A DNA stretch of 64,000 nt from CAZYMF01 sp964648215 (GTDB lineage: Bacteria; Desulfobacterota; Binatia; HRBIN30; JACQVA1): the NCBI GenBank assembly GCA_964648215.1, contig CAZYMF010000002.1:1-64000 (forward strand), read 5' to 3'. Positions 1 through 8,773 of this stretch are shown piece by piece. The position numbers were made by a program, and so were the translations under genes. Each line of letters opens with the position of its first letter. Position 1 is the first letter of the stretch. The notes below the pieces were generated by a model. The model searched no databases, had not been told where the DNA came from, and saw only the letters and a program-made list of their open reading frames with translations.

Positions 1-1
1 A

Positions 2-78
2 TGGTCGGGGTGACTGGACTTGAACCAGCGACCTCACGGTCCCGAACCGTGCGCTCTACCAGTCTGAGCTACACCCCG
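2..78 (-). tRNA. tRNA-Pro (anticodon CGG)
   Basis: Read on the minus strand this folds as a complete cloverleaf. The 7-bp acceptor stem pairs CGGGGTG with CACCCCG. The anticodon loop is TTCGGGA, so anticodon CGG at 42-44 reads proline codon CCG. The T arm contains GGTTCAAGTCC. A 3' CCA is encoded in the DNA (positions 2-4) after discriminator A. It lies on the same strand as rpe and fmt, 64 nt beyond the rpe stop, and could be cotranscribed with them. Confidence 0.96.
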
Positions 79-142
79 AATTTCGATTCTGCAGCCGCGG
101 TGAATCGCGCGCCCCACGTTGCTACCACAGCGCCGGGGATTT

Positions 143-802
143 TCAAGCGCCCGTCCGCAGGCCGGCGATGGTGGCGGCGTAGTCCGCGGCGCGGAACACG
201 CCCGATCCCGATACCAACACCTCGGCGCCGGCGGTGATCACCTCGGCCGCGTTGTCCAGCTTGATGCCGCCGTCCACCTCGATCAGAAAGGACAGCCGGC
301 GCGCGCGCTTGAGATCGCGGGCGGCACGGATCTTTTCGATCGTGGAAGCAATGAAGGCCTGGCCGCCGAAGCCGGGGTTTACCGTCATCAACAGCAACAT
401 GTCGATGTCGGGCAGAATCGGCTCCACCACTACCAGCGGGGTCGCTGGGTTGAGGACGACCGCCGGCTTTACGCCGCGAGCGCGAATCTGTTGCACGACG
501 GCATGGAGGTGGCGACAGGTCTCGTAGTGGACGGAGATGTAGTTGGCTCCCGCCTCGGCGAAAGCGTCGATATAGCGCTCGGGTTCCTCGATCATGAGGT
601 GGACGTCGAGCGGCAGCTCGGTGTGCCGGCGCACGGCGGCGACGATCGTGGGTCCGATGGTCAGGTTGGGCACGAAATGCCCGTCCATGACGTCGAGGTG
701 AATCAGGTCGGCGCCGGCCCGCGTGACCGCCTCGACCTCCTCCCCGAGCCGGGCGAAGTCGGCCGAGAGCACGGACGGAGCGATGAGGATCCGGGCGGCC
801 AT
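143..802 (-). CDS. rpe: Ribulose-phosphate 3-epimerase
   Basis: Interconverts ribulose 5-phosphate and xylulose 5-phosphate in the pentose phosphate pathway; cytosolic TIM barrel. The 219 residues match the usual family size. The opening IAPSVLSADFA, the metal-ligand run HLDVMDGHF (H35, D37), H68 in DVHLM, the phosphate loop VNPGFGGQ (141-148) and catalytic D177 in VDGG are all present. It follows fmt on the same strand with 38 nt between them, a common bacterial pairing, so the two are probably one transcript. Confidence 0.97.
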   Translation of the reverse strand: MAARILIAPSVLSADFARLGEEVEAVTRAGADLIHLDVMDGHFVPNLTIGPTIVAAVRRHTELPLDVHLMIEEPERYIDAFAEAGANYISVHYETCRHLHAVVQQIRARGVKPAVVLNPATPLVVVEPILPDIDMLLLMTVNPGFGGQAFIASTIEKIRAARDLKRARRLSFLIEVDGGIKLDNAAEVITAGAEVLVSGSGVFRAADYAATIAGLRTGA

Positions 803-840
803 GGCGTCGGCAGAACTCTATCCGGGCGTGCGCGGCGGCG

Positions 841-1824
841 TCAACGCCGCCACCCTTCGGTGTCGCCCCGGCCGCCGCCGAGTTTCGCGCCCACTGTCAG
901 TCGCACGCCGCGCAGGAAGTCGGCCGCCGGCAGGCGTTTGCGCCCGGCCAGCTGCAGCTCTTCGAGCTGCAGCGCGCCGTCGCCGCAGCCGACCACGATC
1001 ACGCGGTCGGCGCGGGTGACCGTGCCGGGAGCGCCGGCGTGCGCGTCCACCGCGCGGGCGCGATGGATCTTCAACGGCGCCCCGTCGAGGGTCGTGAACG
1101 CGCAGGGTCGCGGATTGAAGGCGCGCACGGCCCGGGCCAGCTCGACCGCGGGCCGGCGCCAGTCCAGGCGGCCGTCCCCCTTGTCGATCATCGGCGCGTT
1201 GGTGGCGGCGCTGTCGTCCTGCGGTCGTGCCACCAGCTCCCCGTGCGCGAGCCGCTCGAGGGCATCCACCAGGGTGGTCGCCCCCAGCTCGGCCAGTCGG
1301 TTCTGCAGCTCGCCGTAGGTTTCCTCGTCACCGATGGCGATCGATCGCTGCAGCAGGATGTCGCCCGTGTCCATGCCCTCGTTCATCTGCATGATGGTGA
1401 TGCCGGTGACCGTCTCGCCGCGTAGGATCGCCCACTGGATGGGCGCCGCGCCGCGGTATTTGGGAAGGAGGGAGGCGTGAACGTTGATGCAGCCCTGGGG
1501 CGGCAGGGCGAGCAGGGCGGGGGGGAAGATCTTGCCGTATGCCGCCACCACGACCAGATCCGGTCGAAGCTCCCCGACGGCTGCGAGGGCCTCCGCCTCG
1601 CGTAGCTTCGGTGGCTGCAGCACCGGAACCGCGTGCTCCAGCGCCAACTGCTTCACGGGTGGGGCGACCAGGCGCTGGCCGCGGCCCGCCGGCTTGTCGG
1701 GCTGACAGACGACGCCGACGAGGTGATGGCCACCGTTCAGGAGCGCGCGCAGCGAGGGGACGGCAAACTCGGGTGTGCCGAAGAAGACGATTCGCGGAGC
1801 CTTCGGCTCGGTCGACAGCGCCAT
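841..1824 (-). CDS. fmt: Methionyl-tRNA formyltransferase
   Basis: Formylates the amino group of methionyl-tRNAfMet using 10-formyltetrahydrofolate, for translation initiation. 327 residues, against about 315 in E. coli. Visible motifs are the N-terminal FFGTPEFAVPSL, the folate/catalytic segment NVHASLLPKYRG with N114 and H116, and D152 in GMDTGD. The frame stays open upstream to 2112, but that extension lies opposite the divergent permease and lacks family sequence. The ATG at 1824, ten residues before RIVFFGTP, gives the normal N-terminus. No strong Shine-Dalgarno precedes it. Confidence 0.96.
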   Translation of the reverse strand: MALSTEPKAPRIVFFGTPEFAVPSLRALLNGGHHLVGVVCQPDKPAGRGQRLVAPPVKQLALEHAVPVLQPPKLREAEALAAVGELRPDLVVVAAYGKIFPPALLALPPQGCINVHASLLPKYRGAAPIQWAILRGETVTGITIMQMNEGMDTGDILLQRSIAIGDEETYGELQNRLAELGATTLVDALERLAHGELVARPQDDSAATNAPMIDKGDGRLDWRRPAVELARAVRAFNPRPCAFTTLDGAPLKIHRARAVDAHAGAPGTVTRADRVIVVGCGDGALQLEELQLAGRKRLPAADFLRGVRLTVGAKLGGGRGDTEGWRR

Positions 1825-1894
1825 TCGAACGATGCTAGGGGCGAGGTCAACGCCGCGCAAGCGCCGCCGAGGGCGGAGAGAGGGCGGAGGTTTC

Positions 1895-3238
1895 ATGCAT
1901 GCGAGGATCGAGCGGCTGTTCCAGCTGGAGGCGCACGGCACCGACGTTCGCAGCGAGATCATCGGCGGCGTGACCACGTTCGTCACGCTGTCGTACATCG
2001 TCTTCGTGCAGCCGGCGGTGCTGGCGACCACGGGGATGGACCCCGGCGCGGTGCTGGCCGCCACGTGCCTGTCGTCGGCGTTTGCCACGCTGCTGATGGG
2101 TCTGTGGGCCAACTACCCGATCGCCGTGGCGCCGGCGATGGGCCACAACTTCTACTTCGCCTTCATGGTGGCCGGGCCCGTGGCGGCCGGGGGCCTGGGC
2201 TATTCCTGGCAGGTGGCGCTGGGCGCCAACTTTGTCGCCGGCGTTGCCTTTCTGGTGCTGTCGCTCGTCGGCCTGCGTGAACGACTCGTCGAGGCCATTC
2301 CCGATTCGCTCAAGCACGCCATTGCCGCCGGGATTGGCTTGCTCATCGCCCTGGTCGGCTTCGAGTGGGCCGGCCTGGTTCGCCCCGCCCCGGGGACTTT
2401 CATCGCGCTGGGCGACCTGCACCAGCCGGTCACGCTGGTGGCCACCGCCGGTACCCTGCTCACCGCCGTCCTGGTCGTGCGCCGCAACCGCGGCGCCATC
2501 CTCATCGGCACGTTGGCGACCGGCATCGCGGCCGTCTCGCTCGGCCTGGTTCCCTACCACGGCCTGGTGGCGGCGCCGCCGTCGCTGTGGCCGACACTCG
2601 GCCGGCTCGACATCGCTGCGGCCTTTCGGCCGCAGCTGGTGGCGGTGATCTTCGTGCTGTTCTTCCTCGGTTTGTTCGACACCGTCGGCACGCTGGTCGG
2701 TGTGGCCGAGCAAGCGGGTTTCCTGCGGCGCGGTCAGTTGCCGCGGGCGCGGCAGGCCATGGCCACCGACGCCGCGGGGACGATCGTGGGAACGATCCTG
2801 GGCACCTCGACCGTGACCGCCTACGTCGAGAGCGCCGCGGGGGTCGAGGCGGGAGCACGGACCGGTCTCGCCAACGTGGTCACGGCGGCGTTGCTGCTGG
2901 CGGCGCTGTTCTTTTCGCCGCTCGCTCACATGGCCGGCGAGGGCGTGCGAGTCGGCGAGGCCACGCTCTACCCGATCGTGGCGCCGGCGCTCATCTTGGT
3001 CGGCAGCTTCATGATCCGCGGCGTCGGCCGGGTGGATTTCGCCGATCCACCGGCCTCGATCGCGTCGTTCCTGACCGTGGTGACGATGCCGTTCACCTTC
3101 TCGATCACCGAAGGGATCGCCTTCGGTTTCATCGCCTACGCGCTGTTGATGCTGGTCGTCGGGCGCGGCCGCGAAGTCCACCCGTTGCTGTACCTCTTCG
3201 CCGCGCTGTTCCTGGTGCGCTACGCCTACCTGGTCTGA
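1895..3238 (+). CDS. NCS2-family adenine/guanine/hypoxanthine permease (AzgA-like)
   Basis: Inner-membrane proton-coupled nucleobase importer. 447 residues with about a dozen hydrophobic segments. AzgA-type signatures are visible: GGVTTFVTLSYIVFVQP near the N-terminus, APAMGHNFYFAF (where the family usually has GMGxNA), FDTVGTLVGVA, and GTSTVTAYVESAAGVEAG. The chosen ATG at 1895 has GGGCGGAGG 4 nt upstream; an in-frame start at 1775 would overlap fmt and adds basic non-family sequence. It is divergent from fmt. With the nucleoside-type ABC importer at 11.3-15.8 kb this makes two purine-uptake routes in the window. Exact substrate is inferred. Confidence 0.9.
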   Translation: MHARIERLFQLEAHGTDVRSEIIGGVTTFVTLSYIVFVQPAVLATTGMDPGAVLAATCLSSAFATLLMGLWANYPIAVAPAMGHNFYFAFMVAGPVAAGGLGYSWQVALGANFVAGVAFLVLSLVGLRERLVEAIPDSLKHAIAAGIGLLIALVGFEWAGLVRPAPGTFIALGDLHQPVTLVATAGTLLTAVLVVRRNRGAILIGTLATGIAAVSLGLVPYHGLVAAPPSLWPTLGRLDIAAAFRPQLVAVIFVLFFLGLFDTVGTLVGVAEQAGFLRRGQLPRARQAMATDAAGTIVGTILGTSTVTAYVESAAGVEAGARTGLANVVTAALLLAALFFSPLAHMAGEGVRVGEATLYPIVAPALILVGSFMIRGVGRVDFADPPASIASFLTVVTMPFTFSITEGIAFGFIAYALLMLVVGRGREVHPLLYLFAALFLVRYAYLV

Positions 3239-3274
3239 GGGGCCTTGCCCCCACGAAGGTTGTCGGGTTGTTAC

Positions 3275-3355
3275 GTTGTTCGTTGTTGGGTTGAACCGCC
3301 CAACGGCCCGACTCTCCAAAAGACCTAACAGCCTAAGAACCCAACAACGAACAAC
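3275..3355. terminator. Long inverted repeat between convergent genes (bidirectional terminator or REP-like element)
   Basis: An exact 18-nt inverted repeat pairs GTTGTTCGTTGTTGGGTT (3275-3292) with its complement at 3338-3355 around a 45-nt loop. Alternative stems nest inside: GTTGGG 3285-3290 with CCCAAC 3299-3304, and GTCGGG 3262-3267 with CCCGAC 3307-3312. It lies between the ends of the permease and nth, so bidirectional termination is the simplest role. The low-complexity TTG/CAA composition differs sharply from the surrounding GC-rich DNA. Confidence 0.6.
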
Positions 3356-3361
3356 TTGTGG

Positions 3362-4084
3362 TCAGATCTCGCCCGGCCGCCGGCCGAAGGCGGGGCGCTT
3401 GGGTCGGGGCTGAGCCGCCGTGGTCTTCTCCGGATACGGGCACAGGTCGGCGACGACGCACTCGGGGCACTTCGGCTTGCGCGCGATGCAGATCTGGCGC
3501 CCGTGCGCTTGCAGGAGATGGCAGAATCTCACCTGCTCCTTGGCCGGCACCAGGGCAGTGAGGTCGGCCTCGACCTTGTCCGGATCGCTGTGACGGCTGA
3601 AGCCGAGCCGCTGCGACAGCCGCAGCACGTGGGTGTCGACCCCGATGCCGGGAACACCGAAGGCGTTGCCGAGCAGAATGTTGGCGGTCTTGCGGCCGAC
3701 GCCGCGCAGGCCGAGAAGGTCCTCGCGCCGGCGCGGCACCTCGCCGCCGAAACGCTCGACGAGCTGCTGGCAGCAGGCGCGGATGGCCTTGGCCTTGTTG
3801 CGGTAGAAGCCGGTGGGCCGCACGTCCCGCTCCAACTCCTCCTGTGAGACCCGGGTGTAGTCCTCGGCACAATGGTATTTCTTGAAGATCAGCGAGCCGG
3901 TGACCTCGTTGACCTTGGCGTCGGTGCACTGCGCCGCTAGGATCAAGGCTACGAGCAGCTCCAGCGGGGAGGAGAAGTCGAGCGCAATCTTGGCGTCGGG
4001 ATAGGCGCGCTTGAAGCGACCGATGACGGTGGCGACCCGCCGGCGCGCGGCATCCTTGGCGGCAGCTTTCATGTCGCCGCCCAT
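3362..4084 (-). CDS. nth: Endonuclease III (DNA glycosylase/AP lyase)
   Basis: Excises oxidised pyrimidines and nicks at abasic sites in base-excision repair. 240 residues, slightly longer than E. coli Nth (211). The helix-hairpin-helix reads LRGVGRKTAN with catalytic Lys132, Asp150 is in GVDTHV, and the C-terminal 4Fe-4S ligands are C199-x6-C206-x2-C209-x5-C215. The cluster makes it a client of the iron-sulfur operon that starts just upstream on the opposite strand. The start could equally be the second Met (4072); neither has a convincing ribosome site. Confidence 0.95.
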   Translation of the reverse strand: MGGDMKAAAKDAARRRVATVIGRFKRAYPDAKIALDFSSPLELLVALILAAQCTDAKVNEVTGSLIFKKYHCAEDYTRVSQEELERDVRPTGFYRNKAKAIRACCQQLVERFGGEVPRRREDLLGLRGVGRKTANILLGNAFGVPGIGVDTHVLRLSQRLGFSRHSDPDKVEADLTALVPAKEQVRFCHLLQAHGRQICIARKPKCPECVVADLCPYPEKTTAAQPRPKRPAFGRRPGEI

Positions 4085-4143
4085 AGCATGTCCGCCACCG
4101 AGCCGGGTACCCGTATGGGGCCGTCGTCAGGGTGCCGGCCACC

Positions 4144-4187
4144 TTGACTCGAGGCCGCCACGTGGATATTAGACTTGCTAGGTCTGA
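4144..4187 (+). promoter_or_regulatory. Promoter of the isc operon with an IscR-like palindrome over the -10
   Basis: TTGACT (4144-4149) and TATTAG (4167-4172) are separated by 17 bp, a near-canonical sigma70 arrangement. An imperfect palindrome, T-AGAC...GTCT-A (4169-4187), overlaps the -10. Its GACT and GGTC half-sites have the 5-nt spacing of type 1 IscR sites (GACT N5 AGTC), although flanking bases match poorly. No iscR gene is present here. A regulator acting on this site is inference. Confidence 0.5.
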
Positions 4188-4306
4188 ATTTATTTCTACC
4201 TTGCTTAACAACGACTTATGAGACAATCGGGATTTCGAGGCGAGCCGAGCGGAAGAGTCGCCGGGGGGCTCTGAGCCCGGGCCCGGACTTCATCCGAGCA
4301 ATCAGA

Positions 4307-5524
4307 ATGCGACGCGTCGTCTACATGGACAATCACGCCACCACCGCGGTCGATCCGCGGGTGTTGGCGGCAATGCTGCCGTATTTCTCGGAGAAGTTCG
4401 GCAACGCGGCCAGCCGCAACCATGCCTTCGGCTGGGAGGCCGAGGAAGCGGTCGACCGCGGCCGCGACCAGATCGCCAGGCTGATCAACGCCAAGGCCAA
4501 GGACATCGTTTTCACCAGCGGCGCCACGGAGTCGGACAACCTGGCGCTCAAAGGGGTGGTGGAGTTCTATCGCGAGAAGGGCAATCACATCGTCACCGCG
4601 GTGACCGAGCACAAAGCCGTTCTCGATACCTGCAAGGTCCTGGAGCGTAGCGGCAAGGCGGAGGTGACGTATCTTCCCGTCGATCGCCACGGAATGGTCG
4701 ACCCCGACGACGTGCGCCGGGCGATCACCGACAAGACAGTGCTGGTCTCGATCATGTTCGCGAACAACGAAGTGGGCACGATCCATCCGATCGAGGAGAT
4801 CGGCAGGATCACCCGCGACCGGGGCGTGCTCTTCCACACCGATGCGGTGCAGGCGATCGGCAAGATTCCGGTCGACGTCGAGGCGATGGGCATCGACCTG
4901 ATGTCGATGACGGCGCACAAGCTCTACGGGCCCAAGGGCTGTGGCGCCTTGTACGTACGCTCGAAGGCACCACGGGTACGGCTGAACCCGATGATGGACG
5001 GCGGCGGCCACGAGCGCGGCATGCGCTCCGGCACGCTGAACGTCCCCGGAATCGTCGGCTTCGGCAAGGCCTGCGAGGTCGCCGGCGAGGAGAGGGAGGC
5101 CGAACAGGAGCGGGTCTTCGATCTGCGCGAGAAGCTGAGCCAGGGGATCTTCGCGCAACTGGACGAGGTGCATCTCAACGGTCACCCGAGCCGGCGCCTG
5201 GCCGGAAACCTCAACGTCAGCTTCGCCTTCGTCGATGGCGAGTCGCTGCTGCTGGGGTTGAAGGACGTGGCGGTGTCGTCGGGATCGGCCTGCTCGTCGG
5301 CGACCCTGGAGCCGTCGTACGTTCTCAAAGCGCTCGGCGTCGGTGACGAGCGGGCCCACACTTCCATCCGCTTCGGCCTCGGGCGCTTCAACACCGACGA
5401 GGAGGTCGACTTCGTCATCGAGCGGGTCGTGCACGAGGTGCGCCGATTGCGCCGGCTCTCGCCGCACTACGCGGCGCGCGGTCGCGGCGCCGCGAGGGGC
5501 GAGCACGCGCCGCCGCAACCGTGA
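4307..5524 (+). CDS. iscS: Cysteine desulfurase, IscS/NifS type
   Basis: PLP enzyme that takes sulfur from L-cysteine as a protein-bound persulfide for Fe-S cluster assembly. 405 residues. Visible are the N-terminal YMDNHATTAVDP, H102 of TEHKAVL, the PLP lysine K205 in MTAHKLYGPKG, and the mobile-loop cysteine C329 in SSGSACSS, which is the IscS-type loop rather than the SufS type. The ATG at 4307 gives the family N-terminus (MRRVVYMDNHATT); the frame runs upstream to 4175 without similarity. First gene of iscS-iscU-iscA-hscB-hscA, with a leader of about 125 nt. Confidence 0.97.
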   Translation: MRRVVYMDNHATTAVDPRVLAAMLPYFSEKFGNAASRNHAFGWEAEEAVDRGRDQIARLINAKAKDIVFTSGATESDNLALKGVVEFYREKGNHIVTAVTEHKAVLDTCKVLERSGKAEVTYLPVDRHGMVDPDDVRRAITDKTVLVSIMFANNEVGTIHPIEEIGRITRDRGVLFHTDAVQAIGKIPVDVEAMGIDLMSMTAHKLYGPKGCGALYVRSKAPRVRLNPMMDGGGHERGMRSGTLNVPGIVGFGKACEVAGEEREAEQERVFDLREKLSQGIFAQLDEVHLNGHPSRRLAGNLNVSFAFVDGESLLLGLKDVAVSSGSACSSATLEPSYVLKALGVGDERAHTSIRFGLGRFNTDEEVDFVIERVVHEVRRLRRLSPHYAARGRGAARGEHAPPQP

Positions 5525-5549
5525 GGTATCGGGGCAGGAGGAAAGGGAC

Positions 5550-5960
5550 ATGGCCTACAGCGACAAAGTCGTCGATCATTTCGAAAACCCCCGTAACCTG
5601 GGCTCCTTTGCCAAGGACGAGGAGAACGTGGGGACCGGCGTGGTGGGCGCTCCCGAGTGCGGCGACGTGATGAAGCTCCAGTTGAAGATCAACGACCAGG
5701 GCGTGATCGAGGACGCCCGCTTCAAGACCTTCGGCTGCGGCAGCGCCATCGCCAGCTCGAGCTACGTCACCGAGCTGGTGAAGGGGAAGACGTTCGACGA
5801 GGCGTTGCAGGTCAAGAACACGCAGATCATGGAGGAGCTCAGCCTGCCGCCGGTGAAGATCCACTGCTCGGTGCTGGCCGAGGACGCGCTGAAGGCCGCC
5901 CTGCACGATTGGCAAAAGCGCAAGGACGAGGGTGAGGCGGGCACGAAGCCCGGCAAGTGA
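5550..5960 (+). CDS. iscU: Fe-S cluster assembly scaffold IscU
   Basis: Scaffold on which IscS-derived sulfur and iron assemble a 2Fe-2S cluster. 136 residues, family length. Conserved C37 (PECGD), D39, C63 (FGCGSA) and C106 (IHCSV) are present, as is LPPVK (99-103), the peptide bound by the HscA chaperone. AGGAGG at 5536-5541 sits 8 nt before the ATG and fixes the start. It lies 25 nt after iscS. Confidence 0.98.
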   Translation: MAYSDKVVDHFENPRNLGSFAKDEENVGTGVVGAPECGDVMKLQLKINDQGVIEDARFKTFGCGSAIASSSYVTELVKGKTFDEALQVKNTQIMEELSLPPVKIHCSVLAEDALKAALHDWQKRKDEGEAGTKPGK

Positions 5961-5975
5961 TCGGGGGAATCAGGC

Positions 5976-6299
5976 GTGGCGATCAGCTTGAGTGACAATG
6001 CGGTGCAGAAAATTCATGCCCTGCTGGCGCAGGAGCAGAAGCCCGATCACGGCCTGCGACTGAAGGTGGTAGGCGGCGGCTGCTCCGGCCTGCAGTACAA
6101 GATGGATCTCGACGTCGAGCGGGCGGGAGACAAGGTCTTCGAGCGCGACGGCGCCAAGGTCTTCGTCGACCGCAAGAGCTTTCTCTACCTGAACGGGACC
6201 GAGCTCGACTACGCCGAAGGGCTGATGAACGCGGGCTTCAATCTGCACAACCCCAACGTCAAGCGCTCCTGCGGCTGCGGCGCCTCCTTCACGGTGTAG
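5976..6299 (+). CDS. iscA: A-type Fe-S carrier protein IscA
   Basis: Carries or delivers Fe-S clusters downstream of IscU. 107 residues, normal for the HesB/IscA family. The three ligands are C36 (GGGCSG) and C99/C101 (SCGCG). It starts with GTG, 15 nt after the iscU stop. The name follows operon position; by sequence alone it could equally be called ErpA-like. Confidence 0.93.
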   Translation: MAISLSDNAVQKIHALLAQEQKPDHGLRLKVVGGGCSGLQYKMDLDVERAGDKVFERDGAKVFVDRKSFLYLNGTELDYAEGLMNAGFNLHNPNVKRSCGCGASFTV

Positions 6300-6308
6300 G
6301 ACATCGCG

Positions 6309-6968
6309 ATGAGCTCAGGCCCCTCTGCCGCGGCGGAGCGGGTGCGTTGCTGGAGCTGTAGCACGGTGCATCCCAGCGACCTGTTTTGCCCCGCCTGCGC
6401 AGCGATTCAGCCGCTCCCGACGAACGCCGACCACTTCCAGGTCCTCGGCCTCGAGCGCCGACTCATCGTCGATAGCGACGCTCTCGAGCGTCGCTATTTC
6501 GATCTCAGCCGCCGCCTGCACCCCGACCGCTACCAGAACGGCCCGGCGCCGGCGCGTGTCGCCAGCCTCGGCAACACCGCCGTCCTCAATCGCGCCTACC
6601 GCGCGCTGCGCGACCCGATCGAGCGCGGGATCTACTGGCTTGGCTTGCACGGCGAGAGCCTCGGCGGCGGGAATAACCACGTCCCGCCGGTGCTGGCCGA
6701 GCAGGTCTTCGAGGTCCAGGAGAAGTTGGCCGAGATGCGCGCCGGCGGGGCGCAGGTCGGCTCTCTGGCCGAGGAGATCCGCGCGGCCCGCGCCGATCTC
6801 GAGCAGCAGCGCTCCCGCTCGATGGCGCGCCTGGAGGAGAACTTCGCGCGCTGGGATACCGCCGCGGCGGACGAGGAGGCCTTGCTGGCCGAGCTGAAGG
6901 AAACGCTCGCCGAGATCTCCTACCTGCGCACCCTGCTGCGCGACGTCGACAAGGAGTTGAGCCACTGA
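6309..6968 (+). CDS. hscB: Fe-S co-chaperone HscB with N-terminal zinc-binding module
   Basis: J-domain co-chaperone that brings IscU to HscA and stimulates its ATPase. 219 residues, against about 170 in E. coli. The extra N-terminus has a tetracysteine knuckle, C14-x2-C17 and C27-x2-C30, likely binding zinc. The J domain follows with HPD at 71-73, then a helical C-terminal half (about 125-219) of the HSCB type. Mitochondrial and some bacterial HSC20 proteins also carry such a tetracysteine module. Its stop overlaps the hscA start by 1 nt, so translation is probably coupled. Confidence 0.94.
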   Translation: MSSGPSAAAERVRCWSCSTVHPSDLFCPACAAIQPLPTNADHFQVLGLERRLIVDSDALERRYFDLSRRLHPDRYQNGPAPARVASLGNTAVLNRAYRALRDPIERGIYWLGLHGESLGGGNNHVPPVLAEQVFEVQEKLAEMRAGGAQVGSLAEEIRAARADLEQQRSRSMARLEENFARWDTAAADEEALLAELKETLAEISYLRTLLRDVDKELSH

Positions 6969-8773
6969 TGGAACGTATCTTCGGCATCGATCTGGGGACG
7001 ACCAACAGCTTGATCGCCTACCTGGACGGCGACAGCCCGCGCGTGATCCGCGATGCGCGGACGGGGGAGGCGCTGCTGCCCTCGGTGGTCTCCTTTCCCG
7101 CGCCCGGCGAGACCGTCGTCGGCGCGGAGGCGCGGGCCCTGGCCGCGCGCCACCCGCGGCAGACGATCGCCTCGGTCAAGCGTTTCATGGGGCTGGGCAG
7201 CGACCACATCCGTGACGATGACCGCGACTACTACAGCTTTGCCGAGGCCGACTCGCCGATCGTTCGCTTCCGCTTGCACGAGCGCACCTGCACGCCGCCG
7301 GAAATCTCGGCCTTGATCCTGGCCGAGCTCAAGCGCCGCGCCGAGGAGGCGCTCGGCGAGCCCGTCACCCGCGCCGTCATCACCGTTCCGGCCTACTTCA
7401 ACGACAGTCAGCGACAGGCGACCAAAGACGCCGGGCGGCTGGCGGGTCTCGAAGTGCTCCGCCTACTCAACGAGCCGACGGCGGCCTCGCTCGCCTACGG
7501 TCTCGACCGGCGCAACCAGGGGACCATCGCGGTCTACGACCTCGGCGGCGGAACCTTCGACATCTCGATCCTCAAGCTGCAGGAGGGCATCTTCCAGGTG
7601 CTTGCCACCAACGGAGACACGCGCCTCGGCGGCGACGATCTCGACCGCCGCCTGGCGGCGCTCTTGCTCGAGCAGGTCTCCGTCGAGCGGCGCAGCCATC
7701 CAGAGGTGCTCCAGGCGGCGACGCGCGCCGCGGAGCAGGCCAAGGTGCGGCTCACCGAGGCGGAGGCCACCGAGCTCTCGCTGTCGCTGCCGGCGCTCGG
7801 CGTCGCGGTGTCGCTCCCGCTCACACGCGCGCAGCTCGATGCCGCCGTTGGCGATATCGTCGAGCGTACCCTGACGCCGTGCGAGCGGGCCCTGAAGGAT
7901 GCCGGCCTGTCGCCCGCAGAGGTCGACGAGGTGGTTCTCGTCGGCGGCTCGACCAGGGTCCCGTTGGTCCGGCGCCGGGTCGAGGAGTTCTTCGGCCGTC
8001 GGCCCCACGTCGAGTTGGATCCGGACGAAGTGGTGGCGCTCGGTGCGGCGATTCAGGCGGGTGTGCTCTCGGGGCGGCACTCGGACATGCTCCTGCTCGA
8101 CGTGGTGCCGCTGTCGCTGGGGATCGAGACGGTGGGCGGCGTGATGGAGCGGATCGTCGAGCGGAACTCGACCATCCCCATCATCGCCCGTCAGGTCTTC
8201 ACCACCTACGTCGACAACCAGACCGCCGTCGATTTCCACGTCCTGCAAGGAGAGCGCGAGCTGGTGCGAGACAACCGCAGCCTGGCGCGCTTCAAGCTGC
8301 GCGGGATCGAGCCTCTGCCGGCCGGCATGCCCCGCCTCGAGGTGACCTTCATGGTCGATGCCAATGGGATTCTGAACGTCACGGCGCGGGACCAGCGCAC
8401 CGGACGCGAGCAATCCGTGGACGTCAAGCCTTCCTACGGTCTGACCGACGAGATGGTCGAGACGATGCTGGAAGCCTCGATCGACCATGCCGAGGAGGAC
8501 GTTACGGCGCGTCTCTTGATCGAGGCCCGCAACGACGCGGAGGCCCTGGTACGGGCGACCCGCAAGCAGATCGAGCACGCGTTGGCGGAGGAGCTGGCCG
8601 TCGTCGAGGCGGCCTTGGCCCGGCTGGAAGAGGCGATGCCGGGGACCGACTACAACCGCATCCGAGACCTGACCGAGGAGTTGAATCAGGCGACGACGCC
8701 GCTGGCACAACGGCTGATGGACACCTCCGTCCGGGAAGCTCTGGAGCAACGGCGGATCGACGATTTGCCCTGA
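6968..8773 (+). CDS. hscA: Hsp70-family Fe-S chaperone HscA
   Basis: Specialised Hsp70 that, with HscB, drives cluster transfer from IscU. 601 residues (E. coli 616). The ATPase domain begins GIDLGTTNSL, with phosphate loop YDLGGGTFD and adenosine motif LVGGSTRVP. The substrate-binding domain follows from about residue 380 (LLLDVVPLSLGIET). The C-terminus lacks the EEVD-like tail of DnaK, as expected for HscA. It ends the isc operon; no ferredoxin or iscX gene follows directly. Confidence 0.95.
   Translation: MERIFGIDLGTTNSLIAYLDGDSPRVIRDARTGEALLPSVVSFPAPGETVVGAEARALAARHPRQTIASVKRFMGLGSDHIRDDDRDYYSFAEADSPIVRFRLHERTCTPPEISALILAELKRRAEEALGEPVTRAVITVPAYFNDSQRQATKDAGRLAGLEVLRLLNEPTAASLAYGLDRRNQGTIAVYDLGGGTFDISILKLQEGIFQVLATNGDTRLGGDDLDRRLAALLLEQVSVERRSHPEVLQAATRAAEQAKVRLTEAEATELSLSLPALGVAVSLPLTRAQLDAAVGDIVERTLTPCERALKDAGLSPAEVDEVVLVGGSTRVPLVRRRVEEFFGRRPHVELDPDEVVALGAAIQAGVLSGRHSDMLLLDVVPLSLGIETVGGVMERIVERNSTIPIIARQVFTTYVDNQTAVDFHVLQGERELVRDNRSLARFKLRGIEPLPAGMPRLEVTFMVDANGILNVTARDQRTGREQSVDVKPSYGLTDEMVETMLEASIDHAEEDVTARLLIEARNDAEALVRATRKQIEHALAEELAVVEAALARLEEAMPGTDYNRIRDLTEELNQATTPLAQRLMDTSVREALEQRRIDDLP

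Noticed and set aside
119..1318. A 399-codon open frame opposite rpe and fmt
   Set aside because: High-GC antisense frame; its Arg/His/Asp-rich product has no domain pattern, and the opposite strand encodes two clear enzymes.
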